Shown here in pieces: positions 1 to 8,825 of a stretch of DNA of 64,000 nucleotides (position 1 is the stretch's first letter; the number at the start of each line of letters is the position of its first letter). Source of the stretch: Calothrix sp. NIES-4105 (GTDB lineage Bacteria > Cyanobacteriota > Cyanobacteriia > Cyanobacteriales > Nostocaceae); NCBI RefSeq assembly GCF_002368415.1, contig NZ_AP018290.1:3919614-3983613 (forward strand). Reading direction: 5' to 3'. A program made the translations under genes and the position numbers. The notes below the pieces were generated by a model. The model did not search any database. It had not been told where the DNA came from and saw only the letters and a list, made by a program, of their open reading frames with translations.

Positions 1-22
1 TTTAATACGCTAATCTCACTTT

Positions 23-598
23 ATGAATGATTGGAATAACACTGATGACCCACCTGTTACAATTTCCGTATCAAGGCGTGTAAAACCAGGATGCGAGAAA
101 GAGTTTGAAGCAATTATTATAGGGATTACCGCAGACGCAATGTCTTTTAAAGGACACCTCGGCGCCAACATCTTTCGTCCTACAGATACAGAAAATCCTG
201 AATACCGTGTTATCTTCAAGTTTGACCGCATGAGTAACTTACGGCGTTGGGAAGAGTCAGAAGTTCGGCAACAGTGGCTCAAACGTGCAGAACCTTTAAC
301 ACTTGGTCTACCAGATACCCAAACCCTTACTGGTTTAGAGACGTGGTTCGCGCTACCATCTCAAAGGGCAATTGTACCGCCACCCCGTTATAAAATGGCA
401 CTAATTACTTGGCTAGCAATTTACCCACTAATCAGCATTATTAACATTTTATTCGCACCCATCTTAAATCCTTTACCGTTATTACTGCGTACCTTCTTGC
501 TAACGGTAGTACTAGTGTCGCTTATGACTTATGTAGTAATGCCTCAAATGACGAAAGTTTTTACTAAGTGGCTTTATCCGAAACGCAAATCGCGTTGA
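23..598 (+). CDS. Antibiotic biosynthesis monooxygenase (ABM)-domain protein with C-terminal membrane helices
   Basis: 191 residues. Residues about 10-105 look like an ABM ferredoxin-like domain: the stretch VTISVSRRVKPGCEKEFE near the start and the later RVIFKFDRM and LRRWEES segments are typical of this fold. Residues about 122-180 contain two hydrophobic segments (one around ALITWLAIYPLISIINILF, one around FLLTVVLVSLMTYVVM) and the tail is basic, so the protein is probably membrane anchored with the ABM domain in the cytoplasm. ABM proteins oxidise or bind aromatic substrates without a cofactor, but many have no known substrate. It lies 45 bp before an aldo/keto reductase on the same strand and probably opens an operon with it. 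The start has no clear Shine-Dalgarno. Confidence 0.8.
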   Translation: MNDWNNTDDPPVTISVSRRVKPGCEKEFEAIIIGITADAMSFKGHLGANIFRPTDTENPEYRVIFKFDRMSNLRRWEESEVRQQWLKRAEPLTLGLPDTQTLTGLETWFALPSQRAIVPPPRYKMALITWLAIYPLISIINILFAPILNPLPLLLRTFLLTVVLVSLMTYVVMPQMTKVFTKWLYPKRKSR

Positions 599-643
599 TC
601 AAGCTTCTAATTAAATCTTTTAGAACAAATACCAAACACCCTT

Positions 644-1987
644 ATGACTGACAATACAATGCAAACTAACGCTTCAACATTTCCTACTTTCAATATTGGA
701 GGTGACTTAACAGTTAACCGCTTAGGTTATGGTGCAATGCGGTTGACAGGACAACCAGGAAATTTTGGACCTTTTCATGATTGGGAAGGCGGTGAAAAAC
801 TATTGCGCCGTGCAGTCGAGCTAGGTGTAAACTTTATTGACACTGCCGAGGCTTATGGTCCTGGTTTCAACGAAGAACTCATTGCTGGCGCCCTCTACCC
901 TTACAAAGAAGGTGTAGTTATTGCTACAAAAGGCGGCATTATCAAAACAGCACCAGACGATATTCGACCTGATGGCAGACCGGAAAACTTACGTCGTGGT
1001 TGTGAAGCTAGCTTGCAACGGCTGAAAGTTGACTGCATTGATTTATACCAGTTGCATCGCCCAGACCCAAAGGTGCCGCTTGTTGAATCAGTGGGAATGC
1101 TAGCAGATTTGCAAAAAGAAGGTAAGATACGTCACATCGGATTATCCAACGTAACCATCGAGCAAATTGAATCAGCGCGCGGCATCGTTAATATTGCTTC
1201 AGTGCAAAACCGCTTGAATTTAGCAGAACGTAGCGGCGAAGATGTGCTTGATTACTGTACTAAACACGGTATTGCATTTATTCCCTATAGTCCTTTAGGA
1301 GCAAATCCTTTAAAACATGGGGCGCCACTAGCTAATGCAGAAGGAACGCTTTCTGAAATTGCCCATCAACGTGGTGTTAAATCAAGTCAAATAGCATTAG
1401 CGTGGATGTTACACCGTGCTAATAACATTATTGTGATTCCCGGAACCACAACTATTGCCCACCTAGAAGAAAACATTGCTGCTGCTTCGATTGTATTGAC
1501 ACAGCAAGAAATTCAAATGTTAAATCAGATTAAAGTAAAGCTTATGGACGCTCAATATCCTCAAGTTAGCGAGTTAAAGGTGAATACAGACGAAGCGATT
1601 ATTCGTCAGTTAACGCAACAATGGCTAGAGGCTTGGAGTCCCAAAGCGGAACCTTTCGATATTCAAAAACTTCGTCCGCTATTTTCTCAAGGTGAAATTC
1701 TTGTTTTTGACGACATGAGCGAGCAAGTTGCAGTCATGCATAGCTGGGACGAGTATCAAAAACAGTGGGAACCGTTCATGCAGCAGTTCGCTTATTGGGA
1801 AATTCAATTTGAGGATGAACTAAAAGTTACCGTTGAGGGTAATTTTGCTTTCACAACTTTTACTTGGGTTGGGGGTGGAAGGTTTAAAGATGGTCGGGAA
1901 ATTCCAGCCAAACAGCATGGTACTCATGTTTGGAATAAGCAAAACAATCAGTGGGTAATTGTCCACGAACACCTTACAGTTGGCTGA
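644..1987 (+). CDS. Aldo/keto reductase fused to a C-terminal SnoaL/NTF2-like domain
   Basis: 447 residues, longer than the usual 280-330 of the family. Residues about 20-295 are an aldo/keto reductase TIM barrel with the canonical tetrad visible: Asp66 and Tyr71 (in FIDTAEAYGPG), Lys96 (IATKGG) and His138 (YQLHRPDP). It should reduce carbonyls with NADPH in the cytosol. Residues about 312-447 form a separate domain resembling SnoaL/DUF4440 (NTF2 fold), ending in the typical pattern WNKQNNQWVIVHEHLTVG. The reading frame is continuous across the joint. The domain may bind a hydrophobic substrate or dimerise; its function is inferred. It is followed 17 bp later by a frameshifted SDR gene. No strong ribosome-binding site; ATG 644 chosen because the barrel begins soon after. 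Confidence 0.88.
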   Translation: MTDNTMQTNASTFPTFNIGGDLTVNRLGYGAMRLTGQPGNFGPFHDWEGGEKLLRRAVELGVNFIDTAEAYGPGFNEELIAGALYPYKEGVVIATKGGIIKTAPDDIRPDGRPENLRRGCEASLQRLKVDCIDLYQLHRPDPKVPLVESVGMLADLQKEGKIRHIGLSNVTIEQIESARGIVNIASVQNRLNLAERSGEDVLDYCTKHGIAFIPYSPLGANPLKHGAPLANAEGTLSEIAHQRGVKSSQIALAWMLHRANNIIVIPGTTTIAHLEENIAAASIVLTQQEIQMLNQIKVKLMDAQYPQVSELKVNTDEAIIRQLTQQWLEAWSPKAEPFDIQKLRPLFSQGEILVFDDMSEQVAVMHSWDEYQKQWEPFMQQFAYWEIQFEDELKVTVEGNFAFTTFTWVGGGRFKDGREIPAKQHGTHVWNKQNNQWVIVHEHLTVG

Positions 1988-2004
1988 TGATTTTAGGAGA
2001 TAGA

Positions 2005-2773
2005 ATGAATATGCAATCGATGATAGAACAAGTTGCTGTTGTGACAGGTAGTGGTTCAGGAATGGGACGGGCTGCTGCTCTAGCTTTTACGGATGCCGGT
2101 GCGCGCGTGGTCATCGGCAATCGCAATGTCCAACAAGGGGAAGAAACAGTACGTTTAATTGAGGATTTAGGTGGAAAAGCCATATTTGTTCCTACCGATG
2201 TCACTCAAGAAGCGGATGTTAAACGCTTGATCGACAAAGCCGTTTCCACTTACGGACGCTTAGATTTTGCTTTTAACAATGCAGGTGTAGATGGTAACGG
2301 CGTTCGTTTAGTTGATGCTACAGAGGAGCATTACAACAAAATTATGGACACAAACGTTAAAGGCGTTTGGTTATCAATGAAATATGAACTTGCCCAAATG
2401 CTGCAACAAGGAAAAGGGGCAATTGTAAATAATTCATCTGTCCTTGGTACTGTTGCAATGGCTGAAGCTGGAATTTACACTGCAAGCAAACACGCAGTAA
2501 TAGGTTTAACGCGCATCCGCAGCTTTGGAATATGCTCAAGCTGGAATCCGCGTTAATGCTGTAAGTCCTGCAGGAATTCAAACGCCGATGGTAGACCGCT
2601 TTGCTGGAGTTGGAGAAACTGAAGTCAAAAGTAACTTTGCTCAAATGCATCCTATTGGGCGCCTTGGTACACCCGAAGAAGTGGCAAATGCAGTGGTTTG
2701 GTTATGTTCTTCACAATCGTCGTTTGTAACTGGGCAAGCATTAGGTGTTGATGGTGGTTGGACTGCACAGTAA
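2005..2773 (+). pseudogene. Classical SDR oxidoreductase, single frameshift
   Basis: ATG 2005 is preceded by AGGAGA. The first reading frame runs from 2005 to about 2515 and carries the Rossmann motif TGSGSGMG, NNAGVDG, the catalytic serine region (NNSSVLGTVA) and YTASK, then goes out of frame after GLTR. The second frame resumes at the codons for ALEYAQAGIRVNAVSPAG and continues to a normal SDR C terminus (FVTGQALGVDGGWTAQ) at 2773. Between the two frames there are four bases (2516-2519) where three are expected, so a single inserted base restores a full protein of about 256 residues. It is either a recent pseudogene or a sequencing error. It would be co-transcribed with the aldo/keto reductase upstream. 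Confidence 0.85.
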
Positions 2774-2801
2774 TTTTTGGGGAATATTAAAACTCAAATT
2801 T

Positions 2802-2818
2802 GGGGGTTATTTCCCCCC
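2802..2818 (+). terminator. Possible transcription terminator hairpin
   Basis: GGGGG at 2802-2806, a six-base TTATTT loop and a run of C at 2813-2818 form a short GC-rich hairpin just after the SDR stop codon and between convergent genes. It is not followed by a clean T run, and the following bases (AAGGGG...GGGGGG) could pair instead with the same C run, so this is a weak call. Confidence 0.35.
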
Positions 2819-2952
2819 TATTTAAGGGGTCAGGGGGGATCATCAGCTATTCTCAAAACCTACGTAGTGTTGAAATCTGCTTTATATTAATATTCCCTAT
2901 ATTTGATCCCAACAAATTCGCTCATAACGTTTCATTATTCTTATTTGAGCCA

Positions 2953-3948
2953 TTAATCGAGCATTCCACTTGTCACATCGACAAGTGAGCCGTGAAAGGC
3001 AGTCGCATCATCGGAGGCAAGAAACATGACAGCGCGCGCCATTTCTTCAACAGTGTTGGTACGTCCAATAGGAATTGCCTTCGAGCCTTCTTCAAACGAC
3101 ATGCCACGCTGCTCACGCACTCGCCGTAACATCGGAGTATCAACACCTCCAGGTGAAATCGAAACCACACGAATGTTATCTTTGGCGTACTCTAATGCTG
3201 CTATTTTGGTAAGTGCAAGAACGCCGTGCTTGCTGGTGCTGTAAGGACCAATTTCAGTAAATCCTTTATGTCCTGAAATCGAAGCGGTGTTGATAATAAT
3301 ACCTCCCTTCTGCTTGAGTAGGTAGGGAATTTCATATTTCATCGACAGAAAAGTTCCAAGCGTGTTCGTGTTGATGCTATCCATGAAATCCTCGATTGGT
3401 TGCTCGTGTAACCTAGCAATTTTGGGATTAACAATTCCAGCATTGTTGAAGGCGATGTCAATTCGACCATATTTCTGTACACAATTATCTACCAACGCTT
3501 TAACTTCTGAAGAGCGTCTAACATCCGCTTGCATATAGGTTGCGTCACCTCCAAATCGTTTAATATTGGCTTCGACTTGTTTACCTAAGTTCTCGCGTCG
3601 TCCGCAGAAAAATACTTTTGCACCTTCGCGCGCGAATGCATAAGCGGTTCCTTCTCCAATTCCAGAAGTGGCGCCAGTAATGAGAACGACTTTGTTCGCA
3701 AATCTACCTTGTGGGTTGGCTGCCCCTGTTTTGGGAGCGGGTGGTTTTTGAGTATTTGCTTGGGCGCCTCCTGCAATTGTAGCCGCAGCCACTCCGGCAA
3801 CCGAGGCGCCGCCAATAAGTATGCGCCGTCGAGATACCCTTCTTGCTTGCTTTTGATTCTCTGAATTTACAGGTAAGCTACCGTCACTTCTAAAATTTTC
3901 TGACATTCTTTTTGGTTTTCTATAGGATAGTACTTTTAACTTAGGCAA
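2953..3948 (-). CDS. SDR oxidoreductase with twin-arginine (Tat) leader
   Basis: 331 residues, about 80 more than an ordinary SDR because of an N-terminal leader. Residues 37-65 contain RRVSRRRILIGG followed by a hydrophobic alanine/glycine-rich stretch ending in GGAQA, a good Tat signal (SRRxxL pattern). The mature part starts at about residue 83 with the cofactor motif TGATSGIG, then NNAG, the catalytic serine (NTASISG) and YSTSK, and a usual C terminus. It probably reduces a carbonyl or oxidises an alcohol with NAD(P)H, and would be exported folded with its cofactor. A downstream ATG at 3906 (residue 15) is an equally plausible start; neither has a strong Shine-Dalgarno. It is convergent with the SDR pseudogene and shares direction with the AraC gene upstream. 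Confidence 0.85.
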   Translation of the reverse strand: MPKLKVLSYRKPKRMSENFRSDGSLPVNSENQKQARRVSRRRILIGGASVAGVAAATIAGGAQANTQKPPAPKTGAANPQGRFANKVVLITGATSGIGEGTAYAFAREGAKVFFCGRRENLGKQVEANIKRFGGDATYMQADVRRSSEVKALVDNCVQKYGRIDIAFNNAGIVNPKIARLHEQPIEDFMDSINTNTLGTFLSMKYEIPYLLKQKGGIIINTASISGHKGFTEIGPYSTSKHGVLALTKIAALEYAKDNIRVVSISPGGVDTPMLRRVREQRGMSFEEGSKAIPIGRTNTVEEMARAVMFLASDDATAFHGSLVDVTSGMLD

Positions 3949-4019
3949 TTGAGCCGCTGTTTTGAGACTCGATTTCTGCTATGGAGTATCGAAATTCTGC
4001 TCAGTTGCCTACAATATGT

Positions 4020-4862
4020 TTAAAGACTATCTCGGTATGCTTTTGGCGAAACCGCTACAAATTTGTGAAACTGTGCGGCAAAGTGACTTTTGTTTTGAAA
4101 TCCAACTGCAAGCCCAACATCTGTGATTGGTAGTCGTGTCATTGCTAATAACTGTTTAGCTTTCTCAATTCGTTGCTGCATCACATAACGATGCGGCGGT
4201 TGTCCCACAGTTGACTTAAAGGCGCGCGCAAAGTGAGCCGGACTAAAATGGGCGATAGCAGCCATATCTGCAACGGTAAAATTATCACCCAGATGAGCCT
4301 CGATAAAAGCGCGAATGTCATTGAGTTGAGTTTGACTAAGCGGGCAATCCTCAATTTTTATGGTCGATGTACTGCCTCGATAATGACGCAATAAATGTAC
4401 TACTAACGCGGTAGTTAGAGACTCGATATAAATTTGTCCACCAATGCCGCCCGTTTGCAATTCGGTTTTAAACAGCATGGCAAAGTTAAATAGCACCGGA
4501 TCGAGTAACACAAGTCGATGGTCAAGGGCAACCGTACCACTAATGTTGCACTCCCTTGCAATGCGCTCAATCAAACTTGGTTCTAGGGCAAGATGCACAG
4601 TATCTGCAGGCTGCTCCCAGCGCCACCAAATTTGCGGTACTGTGTACAAACAGACACTACCCGTCGGCACTGCTACAATACCGCTCCCTCCGCCGTCGAT
4701 CTGCCAGCACGAGCGCACTTGTGGTGCGAACACTGCCCCAATTACAGGACTATTAAGAATATGATTACTTTCCCCTGGAGGCTCTTGAGCAAACTTAGCG
4801 GTGATGCCATTCCAAGTCGCTTTTAATGGAGGTGCAGGTGAAAAATCAGGAACCAACTGCAT
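4020..4862 (-). CDS. AraC-family transcriptional regulator
   Basis: 280 residues. The C-terminal hundred residues carry two helix-turn-helix motifs: FTVADMAAIAHFSPAHFARAF and the second around ITDVGLAVGFQNKSHFAAQF, followed by the family ending VSPKAYRDSL. The N-terminal 170 residues are an effector or dimerisation domain without a recognisable cupin signature. It lies just upstream of the Tat-leader SDR on the same strand and is a likely regulator of that gene or of the nearby transporter, by proximity only. Its promoter would lie in 4863-5075. Confidence 0.88.
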   Translation of the reverse strand: MQLVPDFSPAPPLKATWNGITAKFAQEPPGESNHILNSPVIGAVFAPQVRSCWQIDGGGSGIVAVPTGSVCLYTVPQIWWRWEQPADTVHLALEPSLIERIARECNISGTVALDHRLVLLDPVLFNFAMLFKTELQTGGIGGQIYIESLTTALVVHLLRHYRGSTSTIKIEDCPLSQTQLNDIRAFIEAHLGDNFTVADMAAIAHFSPAHFARAFKSTVGQPPHRYVMQQRIEKAKQLLAMTRLPITDVGLAVGFQNKSHFAAQFHKFVAVSPKAYRDSL

Positions 4863-5075
4863 TAGAGGTAAAATCGAATCAATGTACCAAATTTATAATA
4901 ATTATGCCCACGATTACCTGACCAAATATTGCAAATTCCGACTATTTTTTGCAATATCGCTCAGAATCTCTCTTTCGACAGAGCTGGGGCAATTCGTGAC
5001 TTTAGCGAGAAATATTTTTAGCCAGTAAGTTCATCTTCCCGCGTATATAATTGTGATAATCAATATCGCAATGTA

Positions 5076-6107
5076 CTAGTTTTTGCTTTTAAGACGCGAC
5101 ATATTAGCTACTGCAATAAGGATAAGGATGGCACCACCCCACTGCGACACTGTTAGTCGTTCACCTAAAAATAGATAAGCTCCACCTACTCCAAAGACGG
5201 GAATGAGTGTCAGGAACAGCGATGCTAAATTCGCTTGCATTCCTCTAAGTGCAATTAGGTATAACCAAAAGGATAGTGCATACTGAACTATGCCAGAAGC
5301 AATTGCTAATCCCCATGTCAATAAAGATACAGACGGTAGCGTTGTTCTACCGTTAATAAGCAGTTCAACGAACCAAAGTCCCAATGCCCAAAGCAAACCA
5401 AGTGAATGTTGGAGTGCTATTAGTACTAATGGAGAAAGGTTGGCAACAAATCGTCGCGTCAACACAACATACAATGCAGCGCAGAAACTGCCAAGAAAAA
5501 TCAACAAGTCACCTGCAAGTGAGCTATAGTCCGTGATAGCGCGCGTACCAAGAACTAACACAACCCCTGTAGTTGCCAAACCCATTAGTACAGTTAATGT
5601 TTGGCTAATTCGCTCACGCAGTAATATCCATGCTCCAATAGTAATTAGAATCGGCTCGATGGCGCCAATAATTAGTGATGCTCTGGTCGCAGTTGTAAAT
5701 TTTAACCCAACCAACGTTAATGTATATGTGAGTCCTGGTTCCAAAAATCCAGTTAAACTAACTCTTAGCGTTTTCCATGTTAATGGAACGCTTAATCGTT
5801 GTATTGCTACGGCGCCCCATAAAACTGTAACACTTGCAGCTAGTTGAACGACTTGGAGCGTAAGCGGAGGTAGAAACTGTATTACTCCCTCGCTCATAAC
5901 CGTGCCAATTCCCCAACTAGCAGACGCTAACACACCTGATACAATAGACACTAAGTGTATTGGATTTTTAGTTTTACTACCTTCACTAATTGGGGAGACA
6001 AGTAATTTGCTCGGTTTTTTACTATTATTTTCAAAATTTTTCGTATCCATATAGGCTAATTCTTCAAAATCAATTAGTTGTAATCGTTCCTTAGTTCGCA
6101 ATGCCAA
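5076..6107 (-). CDS. EamA/DMT-family membrane transporter
   Basis: 343 residues, mostly hydrophobic, with about ten transmembrane segments arranged as two EamA repeats (first around residues 55-185, second around 200-335). Landmarks are GIGTVMSEGVIQFLPPLTLQ in the first half and LIPVFGVGGAYLFLGERLT in the second, the latter typical of the drug/metabolite transporter superfamily. Members export small molecules such as amino acids or drugs across the inner membrane; the substrate here is unknown. An ATG at 6050 (residue 20) could be the real start, since the first twenty residues are polar and poorly conserved-looking; no Shine-Dalgarno decides it. An exporter inside an oxidoreductase cluster is consistent with removal of a toxic or processed compound. 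Confidence 0.87.
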   Translation of the reverse strand: MALRTKERLQLIDFEELAYMDTKNFENNSKKPSKLLVSPISEGSKTKNPIHLVSIVSGVLASASWGIGTVMSEGVIQFLPPLTLQVVQLAASVTVLWGAVAIQRLSVPLTWKTLRVSLTGFLEPGLTYTLTLVGLKFTTATRASLIIGAIEPILITIGAWILLRERISQTLTVLMGLATTGVVLVLGTRAITDYSSLAGDLLIFLGSFCAALYVVLTRRFVANLSPLVLIALQHSLGLLWALGLWFVELLINGRTTLPSVSLLTWGLAIASGIVQYALSFWLYLIALRGMQANLASLFLTLIPVFGVGGAYLFLGERLTVSQWGGAILILIAVANMSRLKSKN

Positions 6108-6196
6108 GGTCTAACGAGTGGGGAGGAGACAAGAAAAAATTGAATTCTTTCTCCTCATCACTTAATAGAACGCGCTCCATCGTTGTTGTAATGTCT

Positions 6197-6586
6197 TTAA
6201 GCAGCTTGCGGCAAATTACCTGATGCCCAATTTACCGAAGCCGAAGCGCGTCGGTTAACTTCATCCGCATCCCAATCAGGTTTTGCGTCTCCCAGTTCAC
6301 CTTTGTAAAATACGTAGAGTTTGTTGTCTGTGACTTTGTAATTGTTGGGGTCAATAGAATAGGTGTACCCTTCTGAAACTGCTGTTGCACAAAATCCACC
6401 ATATTGAGGAAGATATTGCTGTGGTTCAACTTCAAAACGAGCTTTGTTCTCAAAAGAAGCAAAGTAGTAAGTTCCACCTTCGTACATAACGGAAATAAAT
6501 GGATTACCCTTTGTTGGTTCACCTGTAAAATAAGACACTGGGTCGTAGCCTTCTAAAGCAACACCTTGTGCGTTTGTATTCAACAT
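6197..6586 (-). CDS. YHS-domain protein
   Basis: 129 residues from ATG 6586, which is preceded by GAGGA at seven bases and is therefore preferred over the longer frame starting at 6643. The sequence has the YHS pattern: GYDPVSYFTG, then YYFASFENKARFEVEPQQYLPQYGGFCA with its conserved Phe, Pro, Tyr, Gly, Cys residues. YHS domains occur in metal-binding proteins and in small stand-alone proteins of unknown role. There is no signal peptide. It sits between the DMT transporter and an SDR gene, all on the minus strand, but spacing (about 90 bp each side) leaves the operon question open. Confidence 0.85.
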   Translation of the reverse strand: MLNTNAQGVALEGYDPVSYFTGEPTKGNPFISVMYEGGTYYFASFENKARFEVEPQQYLPQYGGFCATAVSEGYTYSIDPNNYKVTDNKLYVFYKGELGDAKPDWDADEVNRRASASVNWASGNLPQAA

Positions 6587-6690
6587 AAAAAATTCCTCGT
6601 GCTTGAAATAAATGAATTGTTTTTGTGTGCTAACCAATGCCAAATATTTTGTATAAAATAAAGTGGAATTAACTGGCTATTTGACTAGAT

Positions 6691-7428
6691 TTACTGAGGC
6701 AGCATTCCAGCAAACTGTTTCTCAACCGCTTTTGAGTCCTGACGAATACCTGCAAATACTTGCTGCGATACTGGGTCTGGATATACATCTTCAATGCCTT
6801 GCTCTAAAGCTTCTAACACAGCAGAGGCTATCTGAATGGGACTAACTTTGTCTAAGGGAACACCTTCTGACATTGCAGTATCTACGGGGCCAGGGAAGAC
6901 ACCTACTACTAATGTTCCTTGTTGTGCTAATTGCGCGCGGACTCCTTGAGTAAGCGAGTAAAGGGCAGCTTTGGAAGCGCTATAGGAAGCAAAGACTGGT
7001 ACATTCACCACAGACGAAACAGAAAGCAGGTTAACAATTGCGCCACCTCCATTACGCTCTAAAATTGGTGCAAAAGCGCGAATCATGTACAGCGTACCGA
7101 AATAGTTGGTTTCCATTTCCCAATGCGCTGTTTCCAAGCTATTGTCCGCAAAAAATCCACCACTTCCCAATACACCAGCATTGTTAATCAGTAAATTAAC
7201 GTCTTGTGCTTGTTGAACAATAGCAGCTATTTGGTCGGGTTTAGTGACATCAAGCGCGATTGGAATAATTCTGTGTGGGTCAATTGCAACTAAATCTGTA
7301 AGAGAATCGATACTGCGCGCGGCTGCATATATACGTTCGGTGCCTGCGCTGTACAATGCTTCGACAAATGCTTTACCGATACCGCGATTGGCGCCAGTTA
7401 CAAGGGCAACAGTTGGGTTAATCTTCAT
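6691..7428 (-). CDS. SDR oxidoreductase
   Basis: 245 residues from ATG 7428, chosen because AAGGAG lies seven bases upstream; a longer frame starts at 7452. Motifs: TGANRGIGKAF for NAD(P), DVTKPDQ, NNAGVLG, catalytic serine in LLSVSSV and YSASK, then VFPGPVDT. It is a short cytosolic carbonyl reductase type, with a C terminus (QDSKAVEKQFAGMLPQ) resembling SDRs of the YdfG/retinol dehydrogenase-like group. Its upstream region (7429-7572) carries a palindromic operator and flanking sequence nearly identical to the LysR/peroxiredoxin intergenic region at 11.7 kb, so both promoters are probably under the same LysR regulator. Confidence 0.88.
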   Translation of the reverse strand: MKINPTVALVTGANRGIGKAFVEALYSAGTERIYAAARSIDSLTDLVAIDPHRIIPIALDVTKPDQIAAIVQQAQDVNLLINNAGVLGSGGFFADNSLETAHWEMETNYFGTLYMIRAFAPILERNGGGAIVNLLSVSSVVNVPVFASYSASKAALYSLTQGVRAQLAQQGTLVVGVFPGPVDTAMSEGVPLDKVSPIQIASAVLEALEQGIEDVYPDPVSQQVFAGIRQDSKAVEKQFAGMLPQ

Positions 7429-7549
7429 ATCAATCTCCTTCATAATCATCAAACTTGTTTTTTTTGTTTTGCGGTGGTTTCCTGTCCGCTTCTATATAAA
7501 CATCATGATTCATTCATTCAAGTTTGAGAAGACGGTAAATTAGAATATG

Positions 7550-7572
7550 ATTTATTCCAATTTAGAATAAAT
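7550..7572. promoter_or_regulatory. Candidate LysR operator, copy 1
   Basis: ATTTATTC, a seven-base spacer and GAATAAAT form a perfect 8-bp inverted repeat. The same box with one mismatch occurs at 11715-11737 beside a LysR gene. The flanking bases also match between the two loci over roughly 7497-7572 and 11657-11737 (shared TCATGATT, GAGAAGAC, TAGAATAT). It is upstream of the SDR gene at 6691-7428. Confidence 0.6.
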
Positions 7573-7634
7573 ATTTGTAGGAAAGCGAGTTTCTGGTTCT
7601 AGTAATGCATAAGTCCTGTAAAGAAATTGCTCCT

Positions 7635-8753
7635 TCATGCTGCTTGATAACTTTGATTTGCCTCTAAGAATGGATAGTCAATATATCCCTTCTCGGTACC
7701 CCCATAAAAAGTAGAGCGGTCGTAAGGGTTAAGTGGGGCATTGAGAGCAAAGCGTTGCGGCAAGTCGGGATTGGCAATGTAGAGCCTGCCATAGGCTATT
7801 AAATCTGCACTGTCATAAAGCAGAGTTTTTTCGCCTGTTTCGCGGTTGTGTCCACCTGCCGAGATAATTGTACCGCTGTAGATTGAACGGAAATATTGAG
7901 TAGAAAGTCCTGTGCCGTCGTCTTCAACATCAGTGTTGCCTTGAACACGGGGTTCAACTATGTGCAGGTATGCAAGATTAAAGCGGTTGAGTTCCTTAAC
8001 AACATAACTATATAGTGCTTTTGGGTCAGAATCGTGCATACTGGCGAATTTGCCACTTGGTGAGAGACGCACACCAACGCGCTTGCTTCCCCATACACTA
8101 ATTGCTGCTTCCACAACTTCCATTAGAAATCGGGCGCGGTTTTCAATCGATCCCCCGTATCTATCCGCGCGCTTGTTGGAACCATCGTGGAGAAATTGGT
8201 CGAGTAAGTAACCGTTGGCACTGTGAATTTCAATACCATCAAATCCTGCTGCCATTGAGTTTTGTGCTGCTATGCGATAATCTTCCACAATCGCTGGAAT
8301 TTCTTGAGTTTCCAAAGCGCGCGGGGTGACGAAGGGTTGCGCTCCACTATAAGTTAAAGCATTTCCTTCAGGTGCAATTGCTGAAGGGGCAACAGGCAAG
8401 GCACCATTTGGTTGTAAAGACGGATGAGAAATCCGCCCTACGTGCCACAGTTGCTGGAAGATGTGCCCATTGTTCTCATGCACCGTGTTTGTAATTAGCT
8501 TCCAACCTTCTATTTGCTCTGGTGAGTGAATGCCTGGAGTGTTAGGATAGCCCAAACCTTGAGCAGAAATTTGTGTGGCTTCGGTGATAATCAATCCAGC
8601 AGATACTCGCTGTTTGTAGTACTCAGCATTCATCGGTTGCGGTACATTGCCTGTTGCTGCTCGGTTGCGGGTAAGCGGCGCCATCACAATTCGGTTTTTG
8701 AGAGTGTAGGCACCTAATTGATAAGGTTGCAACAGTTTCAAATCGTTACTCAT
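7635..8753 (-). CDS. Old Yellow Enzyme family alkene reductase
   Basis: 372 residues, normal for the family. It starts LLQPYQLGAYTLKNRIVMAP, followed by LTRNRA and EYYKQR, typical of FMN-binding N-ethylmaleimide reductase-like enzymes. Active-site pair is seen as IHSANGYLLDQF (His and Asn), then DRYGGSIENRARF. The enzyme binds FMN in a TIM barrel and uses NADPH to reduce activated carbon-carbon double bonds (enones, maleimides) and some nitro compounds. AGGAGAT lies seven bases before ATG 8753. It is downstream of an SDR on the same strand and has a paralogue at 52275-53369. Confidence 0.93.
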   Translation of the reverse strand: MSNDLKLLQPYQLGAYTLKNRIVMAPLTRNRAATGNVPQPMNAEYYKQRVSAGLIITEATQISAQGLGYPNTPGIHSPEQIEGWKLITNTVHENNGHIFQQLWHVGRISHPSLQPNGALPVAPSAIAPEGNALTYSGAQPFVTPRALETQEIPAIVEDYRIAAQNSMAAGFDGIEIHSANGYLLDQFLHDGSNKRADRYGGSIENRARFLMEVVEAAISVWGSKRVGVRLSPSGKFASMHDSDPKALYSYVVKELNRFNLAYLHIVEPRVQGNTDVEDDGTGLSTQYFRSIYSGTIISAGGHNRETGEKTLLYDSADLIAYGRLYIANPDLPQRFALNAPLNPYDRSTFYGGTEKGYIDYPFLEANQSYQAA

Positions 8754-8825
8754 TGTTATCTCCTATACCAAATTTAAATTTCAATACTAAATACTTGACA
8801 ATAATTAATTAACGTGCGTGGTTAT

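Noticed and set aside
2800-2988. 62-codon plus-strand open frame after the SDR pseudogene
   Set aside because: It overlaps the hairpin region and the end of the antisense SDR gene and has no domain; not a gene.
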